DNA from: Axinella damicornis
Taxonomy: Eukaryota > Porifera > Demospongiae > Axinellida > Axinellidae
Direction: 5' to 3'
Assembly (NCBI GenBank): GCA_963931865.1
Contig: OZ007506.1
Span: 6,465,393-6,529,392, forward strand
DNA: 64,000 nucleotides
This document shows positions 35,317 to 47,576 of this stretch, piece by piece. Position 1 is the first letter of the stretch, and every line of letters begins with the position of its first letter. Made by a program: the position numbers and the translations under genes. The notes under the pieces were generated by a model that saw nothing but the letters and a program-made list of their open reading frames with translations, searched no databases and was not told the DNA's origin.

Positions 35317-35733
35317 GGCCTGTCCATATTATTCCAGAATAATTTTGGTACCAACTTGAATCAGAGAATATTCCAGCCTAATAGGGCTTCAAATCCTTAC
35401 AAAGGTCAAGGAGTCAGATGTTCTCCAGTACATGTGATGACTTTTGATAGAAAAGTAGCTACTGTCAACTACTATGAAAGTGTTGGAGATGGCTAGGACT
35501 AGTTCCAGCTCAACAACAATCCTCTTCACTTGAGGACTATATTGAAACCTCGATTATGTTGCAATACAATTGTTGATTGTTTTTGAAGTCACTTGACTCA
35601 CTTTCCCTAATTTTGATGGGAATAATGGGCATCTCTCTGGGAATAATGGGAATCTCTTTGGGAATAATAGGAGCAATTGGGGGAAATTCTGAATAGAATA
35701 ATAGGCAGAAAAGTAGAATAATATGGACAGGCC
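35317..35733. mobile_element. TA-flanked MITE (GGCCTGTCCATATTATTC)
   Basis: GGCCTGTCCATATTATTC at the left, with its inverse gaataatatggacaggcc at the right, flanked by TA. About 417 bp. The interior has repeated gggaataatggg words. Confidence 0.75.
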
Positions 35734-35759
35734 TAACAGAGACCGCTCACGAGTCTACC

Positions 35760-36180
35760 TCTTCAATGCGTACAGCGATGCGCGGTACCGACTTCTGACG
35801 ATCAAGCTAGCTAGCTAGCGGCTACAAGTTCACCAATCGTGACTCGCCGGCGACGACTGCACGGTTGCTCACTGTGTTGAAGTCACTGACTCGTAGACCT
35901 CTGCTCTTCAATGGCTACAGTCATGGGAGTTACTGCATAGCGAAAGAAGACAGCGAAAGTGCTTTCACTGTCTATATACTCGCGCCGCATGTAGCTATGC
36001 AAGATCATCATCATGTACTGTCCATACAGTTCTTGTGCTGCAATTCTACAGCCTGATGTTGAGTTAGCTACATTCGAATGAGTGAAATGAATGCTGCATA
36101 TGCATTCACTCGCTCAGGCTCGCCCCACAATGTTATACATTCTGCTAGTTAGCATTAATTTTAGAGGCGCGCGCAGAGTG
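35760..36180. other. Spacer, no gene recognised
   Basis: Two loosely similar stretches (ctcttcaatgcgtacagcg near 35760 and ctcttcaatggctacagtc near 35903) may be remnants of a coding repeat, but I recognise no family. Confidence 0.35.
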
Positions 36181-36229
36181 GATGGGAGTCCAGGCCAGTA
36201 GTCCATTCCATTCCGGTAGTTCAGTCCAG

Positions 36230-36380
36230 CTGGAATGGACTACTGGAATGGACTACTTTAACAATGGACTACGTACTTTAGCAAAGGACTATACCTATAG
36301 CAAGGTAAATTATGGAATGGACTACTTTAGCAAAGTAACTGAAAGTAAATTATGGAATGGACTAATGGACTACTTTAGCA
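36230..36380. repeat. Minisatellite at duplication edge
   Basis: Several imperfect units of ggaatggactactttagcaa, at the left edge of duplication A copy 2. Confidence 0.8.
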
Positions 36381-38023
36381 AAACGACATGTATATTGGTC
36401 CGGCAGGAAGTACATACTTTAGGTATATAGGTACCGGAAACGCACGCGCATCTACAACCAGCCCTGGCCCTAATATACCCTAACCCATTGCCCTAATATA
36501 CCCTAACACATTGCCCTACTTCCTGCCGGGCCAATATCCACTTCGTTAGCAAAATGCAATGGACTGGTACTTTAGCGAAGTAACTGAGTGAATAGCTTCT
36601 GTCCTGCACTGAACAAGCAATTTTACGGCAGTTTGGGTGAGTCCATTAGTCCATTCCAGTAGTTCAGTCCAGTTGCTCTGGCCTGTTGCGGCATCTTTCC
36701 TGGGATTCTAAAGTTCACGTAGCGAGCTGTATCCACACTGTTTCCCATTAGAGGCTGACACATTTCTGCTGGAAAAGCACCTCCCCTAAGCTTTCAATTG
36801 AGAACTTGAAGCTTCGATCTGTCCTGCACTGAATGAGTCACAGTGAGTAGTCCAATCCAGTATGGTTAAGCATGTAACATGAACAGGAAATCAGCTCTAA
36901 TTATCGACTGGATGCAGATAGAAACTTGTTGTAAAGTTCAGAAGATAGCACAGTCTTTAATTTCCTCCAGATATATGTTACAAATTTCACAGCTCTACCT
37001 GCTGTGGTAATGTATATGTAGCCAAACATAAAAAATTAGTGGGCATGTGGGGTAACTTTGAATAGCAGCTATATAGCTACACAAAGTCAAAAGAAGAGTT
37101 GTTGCTCTGCACGAGTTTAGCCCTATAGTGCTATTTGCAGAAGGGTAGTTGCATGCTGACTCTTGCTGGGTAGCTAAGTTTCCGCTTTCAAAGATTGAAG
37201 ACTCGAAGCTAGCTGGCTCCAGTGCGAAAGGACTTCAGACCTCAAGTGTTTGTAGTTTGTAGCTATGTACCAAGTCTGAGCTTGAACCTCATCTCCTCAG
37301 TGCACCCTCCATTCCAAGTTACCCTCCATTCTAACCCCGCACCTTTACCTAGTCCATGCAGTCCAGTTCATTGTGATTGTAGCTACCCACCCAAGAGTTA
37401 TACTGAGCTGGTGTGTGTGTGTGCAGTGCTGATTGTCATTTAGAGATTTAATGCTCCTATTTTTCAGGCTCCTAACTAAACCCTGTCACCCACTGCATCC
37501 TTTAGCCCCAGTTTCTGGTTCATTAGCAATTCATATAGCTATAAATCCATGCCTCTAAACCACCATTACTAAAAGTAAAAGTGTGATAGTTCTCATGATC
37601 ATGCAGCATTTACAATTACTAGTGCTTTAGTCTAACGCTGACTTTAGTACGGTCCTGTTTACAAAGGGTAATCATTGCATGTACTAGTGTTATGGTGCAA
37701 GCACTTATAGCTGGTAGTATCAGTTTTACATTGTTGCATATTTTTCTAAGTATTGTAGCTAACAACCGCTATAATTATTGAGGCAGAGACCTTTCCGATG
37801 AACATAGTCTAAGGAATAGCCTCAAGCTGTTGCCATTAGCCAATTGTTCATGCAGAGGTTTGGTTCAAGCTGCTGAAAATATATGGTAAGTTAACTATAA
37901 CTATAGCTACTACAGTTTCAATGGTATAGTGGATTTGTTCATAGCTAATAGATGTCGCCAAAATACCCCAGGAGTCTTCATCACGCAGTGTCTACTGTTG
38001 TGTAACGTTCTCCATTATTTTTG

Positions 38024-38357
38024 GGGATGCAGGAAAACCCGGAACGGTCAGGAACGGAATGGAACGGAACGGAACCGGAAGTAGTAATTAATGTTTCCTC
38101 GTGTATAAACGCAACGCTAAGTACAGATCCAGTAGCGCAATAGAGACAGTTCAGGCCATACCATGTCCCAAGAAAGTCCTCCAGCAGCTGCCTATAAATG
38201 CTACATGTTATGTTCACACAAAACATCCGAGTCGTTTATAATTCAGCTAAAGTTGCTCTATACAATAATGTGATTATCACCATAATATTATAATAATTAC
38301 TTCCGGTTCCTTTCCGTTCCGTTCCGTTCCTGACTGTTCCGGGTTTTCCTGCATCCC
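38024..38357. mobile_element. 334-bp MULE-like MITE with exact empty site
   Basis: Inverted ends GGGATGCAGGAAAACCCGG are followed by AACGG and AACGGAATGG repeats. TTATTTTTG flanks it (38015-38023, 38358-38366). The other copy of duplication A has a single TTATTTTTG at 5005-5013. A 9-bp duplication points to the Mutator-like superfamily. Non-coding. Confidence 0.9.
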
Positions 38358-38819
38358 TTATTTTTGTTTCAAGAAGTAATTGTTATGTAGCTATAGCTAT
38401 AGCTAATTGTGCAACCTACCTGGTGGAATTACTAACACCTTTGCTGCAAATGATGATCTGCTGCAAATATTATTCACAGGGTTGTTCTAGGCTATATTAT
38501 GACAAAGGGGGATGGCCACGCTCAACTAACTAAGAATGCAGTTTGGGTGAATAGGTAACAGCACTGTGATGCTAAAACAAACTCCCTTGTAGAATGTGTG
38601 GTCAATGTGACCAATGGGTATGAACAGTGCTAGAGCAGAGTTTCTACCACAGGCATTGATTTAATTTTCGTAGATTGAATCTTCAAACACCCAAGGGTTC
38701 CTGGTGTAACAGAACTGTACCGAGTTACGGCGCCGCACTGCAAACTCAGCTCAGTGCAGTAGACTGTACACTCAGTCATGATTCTGGGTATACTAGTATA
38801 GCTACTATAATATTTATAC

Positions 38820-38918
38820 CTTTGCAGACAGCATATTGCAATTGCACCAAGGATAATGCAGTTTCAGCACACTGTACACGCCAATGGCGGGTCCAACCAC
38901 CTTAAACACCTCTTCCAT
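38820..38918 (-). pseudogene. Membrane exon (M9) with 2-base deletion
   Basis: Copy of the exon at 5466-5566. It has 99 bases instead of 101 because gcacagtatcagc has become gcagtttcagc, which shifts the frame inside the span. No tail exon lies between it and the edge of the duplication at 36.3 kb. Confidence 0.8.
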
Positions 38919-39633
38919 GACTCTTGCACCTGCAGTCTAACGCGAATTACTAGCACAAGGAGGTGGTCTGGAGGCGCGGCTGCAAGTCAATTATTAATTG
39001 TTACCTCGAGAGGCTACGGTCGTTCCCAGACCCCACTACTGGACTGCCGTAAAATGCTTTGATCAGTGCAGCATCTTTCCCTGAGTTCTAAAGATATTCA
39101 ACTTCGGTGGATATGACTGAATCATGTGATTAAGGAGGCATTGAGCATCTATGAGCTGTGTCCACACTGTTTCCCATTAGTGGCTGTCACATTTCTGCTG
39201 GCAAAGTACCTCCCCTAAGCTTTCATTTGAGAATTCTTTGCCTGCTTAGCTCCTGAAAGGACTGTTAGAAGAGCAGTTAGCAGAAACCAAACTTGGTATG
39301 AGCACATAACCTTTGACCTCGAAATAATTCACAAGGTTGATCTAGGCTATTGCTAAGTGGGATGGCCACACTCAACTAAGTACACAGTTTGGTTGAAGAA
39401 GTAACAGCACTGTGATGCTAAAACAAACTTGCTTGTTGAAAATGTGAATAATGGATCTGAACAGTGCCTTGTGTATATATAAGAGCTATTTTGACCACAT
39501 GTGTTATTCTTTTGCAGGGAGATTTTACTTGGTTAGAGCTTGAATGGTTGGTCTTCGATATGAGTGTAGTCCAAGATCCATACATTGTTGATTAATATAT
39601 ATATATAAAGTGCATGACAGCAGTACTGTTCAT

Positions 39634-40781
39634 TCAATCTACCACCTCATATACACTAGCATCTTGAGTAAATGTTTCCACCTTGCCATACGCAGGGTTT
39701 GGAGAATGTTGTACTATACCATCTTGTGTGGAAGATTCAATCATGAACAGACCATATGCAGGGTTGTGAGAAGCTTGAACAGTGCCTTCTTTTAAGGAAG
39801 GTCCAATCTGGGCATATACATGGCTTTGAGTATCATCTTTTGTAGAAATTGCAGAATTGACATATTGAACTGCATCTTCATGGGGGGAAGTTGCAACTTG
39901 GCTGTTGTGCCATTTCTGTAAGAATATGAACATAGTACCATATCTTCAGCATCCCTAATATTTCCGCACCCTTTCACCCAAATAGTCTCTATAATGTCAA
40001 GTTAAGTGTTATTTACCTGGATATTATATTATGCACACTGGTACAGTACTACTTAATACTTGGGTGTAGTTAGAAGTCTACCTACCAGACAAAAATGTTC
40101 TAACTGTGGTGGAGATCAAACTTCAGACCAAACTCTGATCAAAATCGCTGAATTATAATTATATCCTGCCATGCAAGCAAATGCTTGCATGCCCGATACT
40201 GCATGCATTAAAGCAGTCTAGTATGTGTAGCATGAAAGATACAGTAGCCCATATTGTGGTTCCACTCATTTGTACGGCTATAGCTACAACCTATTGTAAC
40301 TGCATGAACCAACTTACTGACAATTTAAGTCTCTGTTCCCTTTTCAGTTCCTTCAATCTCTTATGCCATCTATGATTATATGGAGGCAAAATGGTGCATC
40401 AATACCAGGACAGTTTGTTAACTTGAGGAGCCCTTGCTTATAGTAGCAGGCCAAGGCCAGTTTCTGAAATGTCAACCTATACACCCCCTGCAGAAGTAGA
40501 GATGCTTTTCCACGCTCACCTCAGCAAACAGGTAGCTATTGTGATTATCAAACACCCAAGGGTTCCATGGTGTAACGGAACACTGTACGTATACTCACTT
40601 ATGGCGCCGCACTGCATACACAGTGTAGCTATTTAGTACACTAAACATTCAGCCATAGGTATAGTAATATCGTTCCTTACCTTTGCAGACAGCATATTGC
40701 AATTGCACAAAGGACAATGCACAATATCAGTACACTGTACACGCCAACGGTGGGTCCAACCACCTGCAACACCTCTTCCAT
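39634..40781 (-). pseudogene. Adaptor-like gene copy, exons 40781-40681 and 39915-39634
   Basis: Duplicate of the pair at 6277-7435, with the same deletion after the tail acceptor, so 101 + 282 again breaks the frame. The membrane exon (MEEVLQVVGPTVGVYS, CC pair) and the tyrosine frame (HVYAQI, NPAYGLF, NPAYGKV, VYEVVD) are each still open. That both copies keep the motif frame open is notable and could mean that another upstream exon or start is used. Confidence 0.65.
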
Positions 40782-40899
40782 AACTGCAGCACCTGCAGTC
40801 GCTTGCAGTCTAATAAACAAGCAACGGGCTGTGTGGTTAAATATTTGGAGGCTCGCGCGCGCAAAGGGTCTGGAGGCGTGGCTCATGACTACTGGACTA

Positions 40900-40944
40900 T
40901 AGTCTCGTTCCCAGACCCACAGAGAGGGTCTGGGCACGAGACTA
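40900..40944. mobile_element. 45-bp foldback hairpin (TAGTCTC ends)
   Basis: TAGTCTCGTTCCCAGACCC is followed by its imperfect inverse. It is absent from the paralogous site near 7547, though the flanks differ there and only GACTA is shared on both sides. Confidence 0.65.
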
Positions 40945-41094
40945 GACTATTAACTGCTGCCTTATAAAGCTATTCGCTGAGACAGCATTCGGTTTTGTCT
41001 GAAAAACAGTGTTACACGACACACATGGCAACAAGCAAGGCTAAGGTTGGATGGTATATATTTTGTGCTTCCAACCATAGTGCTGCATGGGGTA

Positions 41095-41320
41095 AGGTAA
41101 GTCGGGGTAATTTCGGTCACGGTTTATTTCCGGTCACTTAGTAGAGAAGGGCTTCTCTATTCTAAAAGCTACGTTTTCAGCCAAAACTATGGTGCTGTGC
41201 AGATAAAGGCAACACTCAGCTATAACATATCTGTCGGCAAAATCGAGACCTTGCGTCCTTTGCGCGTATCTGCCTAAGTGACCGGAAATACCCGGTGACC
41301 GAAATTACCCGGACTTACCT
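41095..41320. mobile_element. TA-flanked MITE (AGGTAAGTC ends)
   Basis: AGGTAAGTCGGGGTAATTTC at the left, with its inverse at the right. Inner ggtcac words are repeated. The paralogous empty site near 7691 reads ggggTAttgacc. Related in end sequence to 640-850. Confidence 0.85.
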
Positions 41321-41662
41321 TATTGACCATCAGCACTGCAGGGTTCTAGCTGCACTTAGCTAGCTACTACCAGCATGTATGCAGCATCCATGCATTTTGA
41401 TAACTGTAGCTACATTGAGCTAAGCTGTCCCAGGCCCCAGCCCATGTGCAGGATAAATTATGAGCAAATTATTGAACCATGCATGCAAGGATCGAGTCTC
41501 ATGCCAGCTGTGAAATCAGTATACTAAATGTAGCAAACAAACCCTATACATGAAGTAAGTGCAGTAGCTAAGGTGATATTCATTCTATGAAATTCTACAA
41601 ACATACAAACTGGGTCAGTCTAACAAGAATTAGTAGCGCATGACATATGCAGCAAATCGCAT

Positions 41663-42841
41663 TCAATCTACCACCTCATATATTATACTAGCATCATTAT
41701 CTTGTATAAATGTTTCCAGAGTTTGAAGAACGTTGTACTTTACCATCTTGTGTGGAAGATTCAATCATGCAATAAGCAGGGCTTTGAGAAGCATCTTCTT
41801 GCAACAAATGTTCAATCTGGGCATATACACGTGACTTTGAAAAACTGCATCACCTTGTGTAGAAATTTCAGCTTCAGGGTTTTGAACTGCATCTTCATGA
41901 GGGGAAGTTTCAACTTGGTATGCAGGATCTTGAACTTTGCACATGTTAGCTAGCCGTGTACGTAGGATGTTCACTTGTCATGAATGTAAGAATATAGCAC
42001 TGCATAAGTTCTGCATCACTAATTTTTGTCCACCTCTTGCTCAAACGTTGTTTTTGATCATACTCTGATCGAACCACAGAAGTATATTTTACCATGCAAA
42101 GCAAATGCTTGCTTGCTTGCATGCCTAATACTGCATACACTAAAGTGGTCTAAAATGTGTAGCATGAAGGATACAGTAGCACATTGTGGTTCCACTCATT
42201 CGTAGGACTACAATCTATTCAATACTCCATAGCGTGCTATATAGTAACTGCATGCACCAACTTACTAACAATTTAAGTCTCTGTTCCCTTTCCTGTTCCT
42301 TCAATCTCTGATTGCATCTATAAATATATGGAGGCAAAATGGGTGCATCAACACCAGGACAGTTTGTTAATTTGGAGGAGCCTTGAGTTTGAATTTTGCT
42401 CTTTGAACCTATAATTGGGTCGCTTCAGTTAGCATTAAACCTACTTCCTACATAGCAGTCTGTCAATCAGTTCCTCTAGAAATCCTCTTCCAGTGGACGA
42501 GAGGATAGAGATACTGTTGTCATAGAGAGTAGCTATGCTTTACTGATCATGAGACTGCTATAGGGAAGCTGGATAAATTAAAGGCAGAGCAAAGGCAAGT
42601 GAATGATGATGAGTCCCTTTACACTGACAAAACGGTTGATTCAGCTAGGTTGGCCTGGGTAGCTTCATATCGCACTCCATATTCACATAACCGTGCACTA
42701 TAAACTGTACACTCAGTAATGATTCTAGTGGTATAGTAACCTTTTCAGACAGCATAATGCAATTGCACCAAGGATAATGCACAGCATCAGCACACTGTAC
42801 ACGCCAATGGTGGGTCCAACCACCTGCAGCACCTCCTCCAT
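41663..42841 (-). pseudogene. Adaptor-like gene copy, membrane exon 42841-42741 and decayed tail
   Basis: The membrane exon is open (MEEVLQVVGPTIGVYSVLML, CCLKR), with a weaker GTTACTAT donor. The tail has lost its acceptor (cttacattcatg instead of cttacag followed by the exon) and carries several frame-breaking deletions, including about 13 bases at the NPAYG motif near 41716. It is the copy closest to the phosphatase gene. Confidence 0.7.
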
Positions 42842-42949
42842 AACTGTGGTACCTGCAGTCAAACGCAAACTAATTAGCAGCACAGAAGATTCGGGCTGTG
42901 TGGGTCTGAGAGGAATTTTACGGCAGTCCAGGCTCCAGGTCCATTCCAG

Positions 42950-43170
42950 TATATACCAGCTTGACTCAGCCTCAGAACTACTGGAATGGACTATACTTTA
43001 GCAATACTTTATGGAATGGACTAGCTACTTTAGCAAAGTAACTGAATGGAATGGACTACTTAATGGAATGGACTACTTTAGCAATGGACCACTATACTTT
43101 AGCAATGGACTACTTTAGCAATGGACCACTGCACTTTAGCAATGGACTACTAAGTTAGCAAACTTTACGG
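42950..43170. repeat. Minisatellite aatggactactttagca
   Basis: About ten imperfect units of 17-30 bases. Same family as 3293-3375 and 36230-36380. Confidence 0.85.
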
Positions 43171-43717
43171 CAGTTTCAATACTGAACTACTACTAGACTC
43201 ACCCAAACTGCCGTAAAATTGCTTATTCAGTGCAGGACAGAAGCTATTCACTCATTTACTTTGCTAACTGAGTTGCTTTCTGGCCTGTTGTGGCATCTTT
43301 ACTGGGATTCTAAAGTTCTATATTCGGTGTGCTTCAACTATCGCTGAATTTGTGTGATCAAGCAGGCATTGATCATGAACATCTACGAGCTGTATTCACA
43401 CTGTTTTCCATTAGAGCAGTGCCCGTGGTAACCTGCTGGGAACTGGTCTGGCGACCTTTTTTTGTTGGAGGCATTCAGGCATTCAACTTGAAACACCTGT
43501 GTGCAAGGGTCTGACTGGGCTTTGTGATACTTCTCTCCTGAGTGAAAGTAGCGACTCTGAAAGACCCTCCCGGTTCCTACACCTATGAAAAGAACACGCC
43601 CAAAAGAGGAACACAACTTAGCTAGTTGCGCGGGAAAAATGATTTGAAACATGCAATCAGAACGTTTTCTGAGGGGCATGCGCAGAGTAGGCGTGGCTCC
43701 TGCGCACGCCAAGCAAG

Positions 43718-43832
43718 ATGAAGCTGAATTTTCTAGTGTCTGCGTTGACGTGCCTAGTTGGCCTTGTTGCTGGGCATACATACTTCAGTCCTCTGGACTT
43801 CCTGCGTCATGAGAGAGCACTCGTCAAGCTGG
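43718..43832 (+). CDS. Phosphatase exon 1 (signal peptide)
   Basis: ATG at 43718; a hydrophobic leader, then HTYFSPLDFLRHERALVKLG. The GTGAGG donor at 43833 leaves one base of a codon. The same donor is kept in the pseudo-copy near 23973. Confidence 0.8.
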
Positions 43833-46800
43833 GTGAGGCTCTATTTCCAAACTCCAGAGGGGAAAGTTATACAGCGACTGTTGCATGGTCCCGAGGAACC
43901 ATCTGTACTAACTTAGCCATGAAGTAGAAATTGTCACGCAAGACGTTTGGTTCTCAGTGACAGACCTAGTCTCATAACCAGACCCTGTCGCACAGGGAGT
44001 GAGGAAGCAAGGGTCTGGGCAGTATACCTATATTTGACCGGTTGGAATTATGCTGACCTGACAAATCCAAATCAGAATCGTTGATTGTAAAATAATGTTT
44101 TTCTCAGTGATGAGATACGAGCAATCGCTGTGCCATGTTGTCTTACCCCCAAGTGTTTGACAGTGATGGTATGTGGGATCGCTAATTAGCTGTGCATAAG
44201 AGTAACTCGAATGTAGGCACATGCCCAGACCCTTCCTCCTCCGTGTGTGAATTGTCTGGTTCCGAGGGACCAGCATTCTCTGTGACCCTTTCTATATATT
44301 GGGGGTGGGGCTGGGTAAAATACCTTATTGCACATCTGAACTAGTAGTGTTCGCAAAACACATACTCCATATGACGTGATGGTGCTTTGGCCACGTTAGT
44401 GGCTGCAATTTCACGAGGCAGTGCCACCCCCAGGATGTGATACCTATATATAGGGGCACATGCATGGAGCTGACGTCATTGAATTTGTGTTTGTAAAGCT
44501 ATAAACAATAGGAAATGGCTGGAAGTACAATAGTCACAATGTCTGTAGGGATAATATTCATAGTCTGTTTGAAGATTCTGTGATCACAAAGAAGAGGTCA
44601 AGCAAATAGTTATGAATAATGGTGAAACAACTCCCTTGACTTCTATCATGTACACCAGGAGCTTATGAGCGGCTTCGCCGCTCATTCGCCGCTCATAAAG
44701 CTGTTCTTTGGCTAATGTTTGACTTTCCCCCAGAAAATATATCAGCAAATGTCAACAACCACAAGTTGTGTACACTGTGGTATTTCTGTGACAAGATACA
44801 CAAGCCAGTTGCAACAGTATCATAGTTTCAACTAACTTTAATATTAGCCATCTCTTACTATTGACTTCTCTGATTACATCAAAAAGGCTACTATGTATTC
44901 AACATTTGTTGAGTATGAAAGTCCCCCCACCCCCCACTAGCTAGAAGTGTGTGGTAAGTTACCTGGTGCGCCCGTTCTTCTTGCTGTTTTCGTACTCCAA
45001 GTAACGAATAGCTGGGTGAGGGCCCAGGAATGAGGCTGCAACTTTTGTGTATATACCTGTCACTTCTGCAGAGACTACCATCACTCTCCATGTCAACACG
45101 ACACTGCTGGTCCAGTCAGGGGACTGGGTGACTGTGACGTGGGAGAACGTGGACAGTCCCTCCTCCAGTGACTGGATCGGAGTGTATTCTCCCCCCATCA
45201 ATGGGACAATTGATGTCAAAAACCATGCCCCCATTAAATTCCAGGTGTGTTATTGGCTTAACTAAGCAGACTTGTAGCTAGTCTTGTGGGCTAGAGTTCC
45301 GAAAGATCATGTTATTCGAACAAGAACAAGAGCAGAATTGTGAGTGAGATGTCCTTCACAGTCACAAGCAAATGTCACACCAACTCACAGCCATTTCTCG
45401 CTGATCACCGATGTTGTAGTGTAGTCACATTCCCTTGTCGTGACATTTGCTTTGACATTAATGTTTTTGAATTCGTCCATGCCAATGAAACATGTCTATA
45501 TAGTAACCAAATGTTCTTTCCCCTCTGCAACATCTGCCCCACAAGACTAGGGTTGTAGCTAATCTGGTTGAGCATGAGCAGGAGTCGGAGGCAGGTGTAA
45601 TAGCATAGTCGTAGTGCTGAGACTATCAATCTACTGTATACTCTTGACTTTGGGGGCGGGCGGGGGGGGGGAGGGGGGGGGGGGGGGGGGGGGGGGGACT
45701 TGGATTTAGGGTGAAAAATTTGGTAGAAGGCTTCTACAGAGGTGGCAAAAGCAATTTGAGATTGGTAGGGCAAATGATAGTGGAGACTCTGGACACCAAT
45801 TATCCTTCCTTTCATGTCTGGGTTGCTTGTATCAATTACCACCTGGGACAGTCCACTGGGTAGGCACAATGTCCTAATACCAACACCACTCCCAGAGTCT
45901 TCTTCAGCAATTTCTGCCTTGTTTGGTCAAAGGCAGCATTTCTGTTGGGAGAAAACTTGATAAACTAAGCTTGCTGATCTCAAAAGCTGTTTCTAAGGCT
46001 TTACAGCCAACTCTGGATTAGTTGGTGGTATCACCAACAGCGAGGTTCAGTGCATGTCCATAACAGTGCACATAGACAGCACGCTTCTTCTGTGCTATGA
46101 ATTGAAAAGTCACACCATTTTGGACGCCACTCATGTTGAAGGTCCCATTGTAGCACTGGCCTCGGCATTCGGACAGCTTGACATTCATCCGGAGTAGAGC
46201 GTCCTTGATGGATTCATCCACAGTAGAGCATCCTTGATGGCATGGACTAGGCAGTCTGCATGGATGCTTTCCACTTCATAAAGACCAATGAATTAGTCCT
46301 CATGATCTCGAAGATCTTCACCTACCCACCTGATGCAGATTGTGAGCTGTTCCTTGTTTGCAACATCAGTGCACTCATCAGCCATGATAGTAAAACATGC
46401 ACTACCACGAATACTCTGGCTCGCCTCCCAGAGGATTTGTAATACCACGACCTTGAGACACTTATTCTGTGTATATCGTACTTGTTGGACTTTGTCTTCT
46501 TCATCCATCGGCAAGCCTTGACGAGCGAGAAATCTGACGTTTTGTAGAACCTTCAGGAGCATCTTCCATTGGTCACCTTCTCCTGTTGATGCTCCCTGTT
46601 CTTCAGTATGTAGCTCACTAACATCACCCCAGATCTGTTTGGGTATGAGAATGAGAGATTTAATTGCCTCCCAGTGGCATTGACTTGACTGGTGTTTGTT
46701 CCAATAGGTAAACCCTTTGGCAAGGAAGACAGCATCCCGTTTCGTTCTGGCTGAAACCTTCCCTTCATGATCTGCCCTCATGCAGCGGTGGCATAAGGCT

Positions 46801-47543
46801 GCATCACACTTAGCATTGTGGTGCAACCATGGGTACTTGTCACACCACTCTGCTCTGACAGACCTTGTTTTTTAGTGGCAATCTCGCGTCTTGGAAAGCT
46901 GAAGGTCTTTTTGGGTCTGAAGCTCTGATGTTGTCATGTTTCCGATCAGCCATTGACCACTCATACAGTGCATGTGGGTATGCATATGCGCAGGGTACAT
47001 AGAGTTTTTGATAATCGAGTATTCTGTTATCTATGGTAGAGTCATGTACGTACGTGCGTATGTTATACATATGTATGACTCGTACGCATGCAAGGTACTA
47101 CTAATGTACTTTAATTTTGCAAATGGACTTGTAAATAGACTTTCCCTCGAGCCTCATCCACAATACGCATGTATCTAGATCGTGGATGACGCTGCCACCT
47201 GATGTTTATCAGTAATTCCTTTCGGTTTGTGGAAAGAAAACGTTGTTCCGGTAGTACGTTGCCGGGTTTGCCAGACCTGCTCCGCCACCCCTAACTGTTC
47301 TACCAGGAGATGTGAACCATTCCTTGCTACTCCTTGTGGAGGGTAGTAGAGTGGCTACAACAAGTAACACTTAGGTATACTACAGTATACTCTTGGATGG
47401 CTGTGGGGTGGCAACTTTGTATACTACAGTATACTCTTGAAAGGCAACTTGGTGGATGGTATACTCTAGCCTCGTTCCCAGGCCGTGTGGGAACGAGGCT
47501 AGGTATACTCTTGAATGGCTTTTGGGTGGGTGGGTGGGTGGGT

Positions 47544-47576
<33 letters not shown>

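Larger units (their letters stand above)
36306..41840. repeat. Segmental duplication A, copy 2
   Basis: Colinear with 3293-8228. Insertions found only here are the elements at 38024-38357 and 41095-41320 and the hairpin at 40900-40944. Homology continues past the point where copy 1 is cut (8228). Spacers inside show no extra coding potential. Confidence 0.85.

Noticed and set aside
43383..43781. 132-residue minus frame over the phosphatase start
   Set aside because: Antisense to exon 1 and its upstream region; no family resemblance or splice signals.
45405..45869. Poly-proline protein on the minus strand
   Set aside because: The proline run is the antisense of a poly-G tract, and the rest is hAT transposase remnant.
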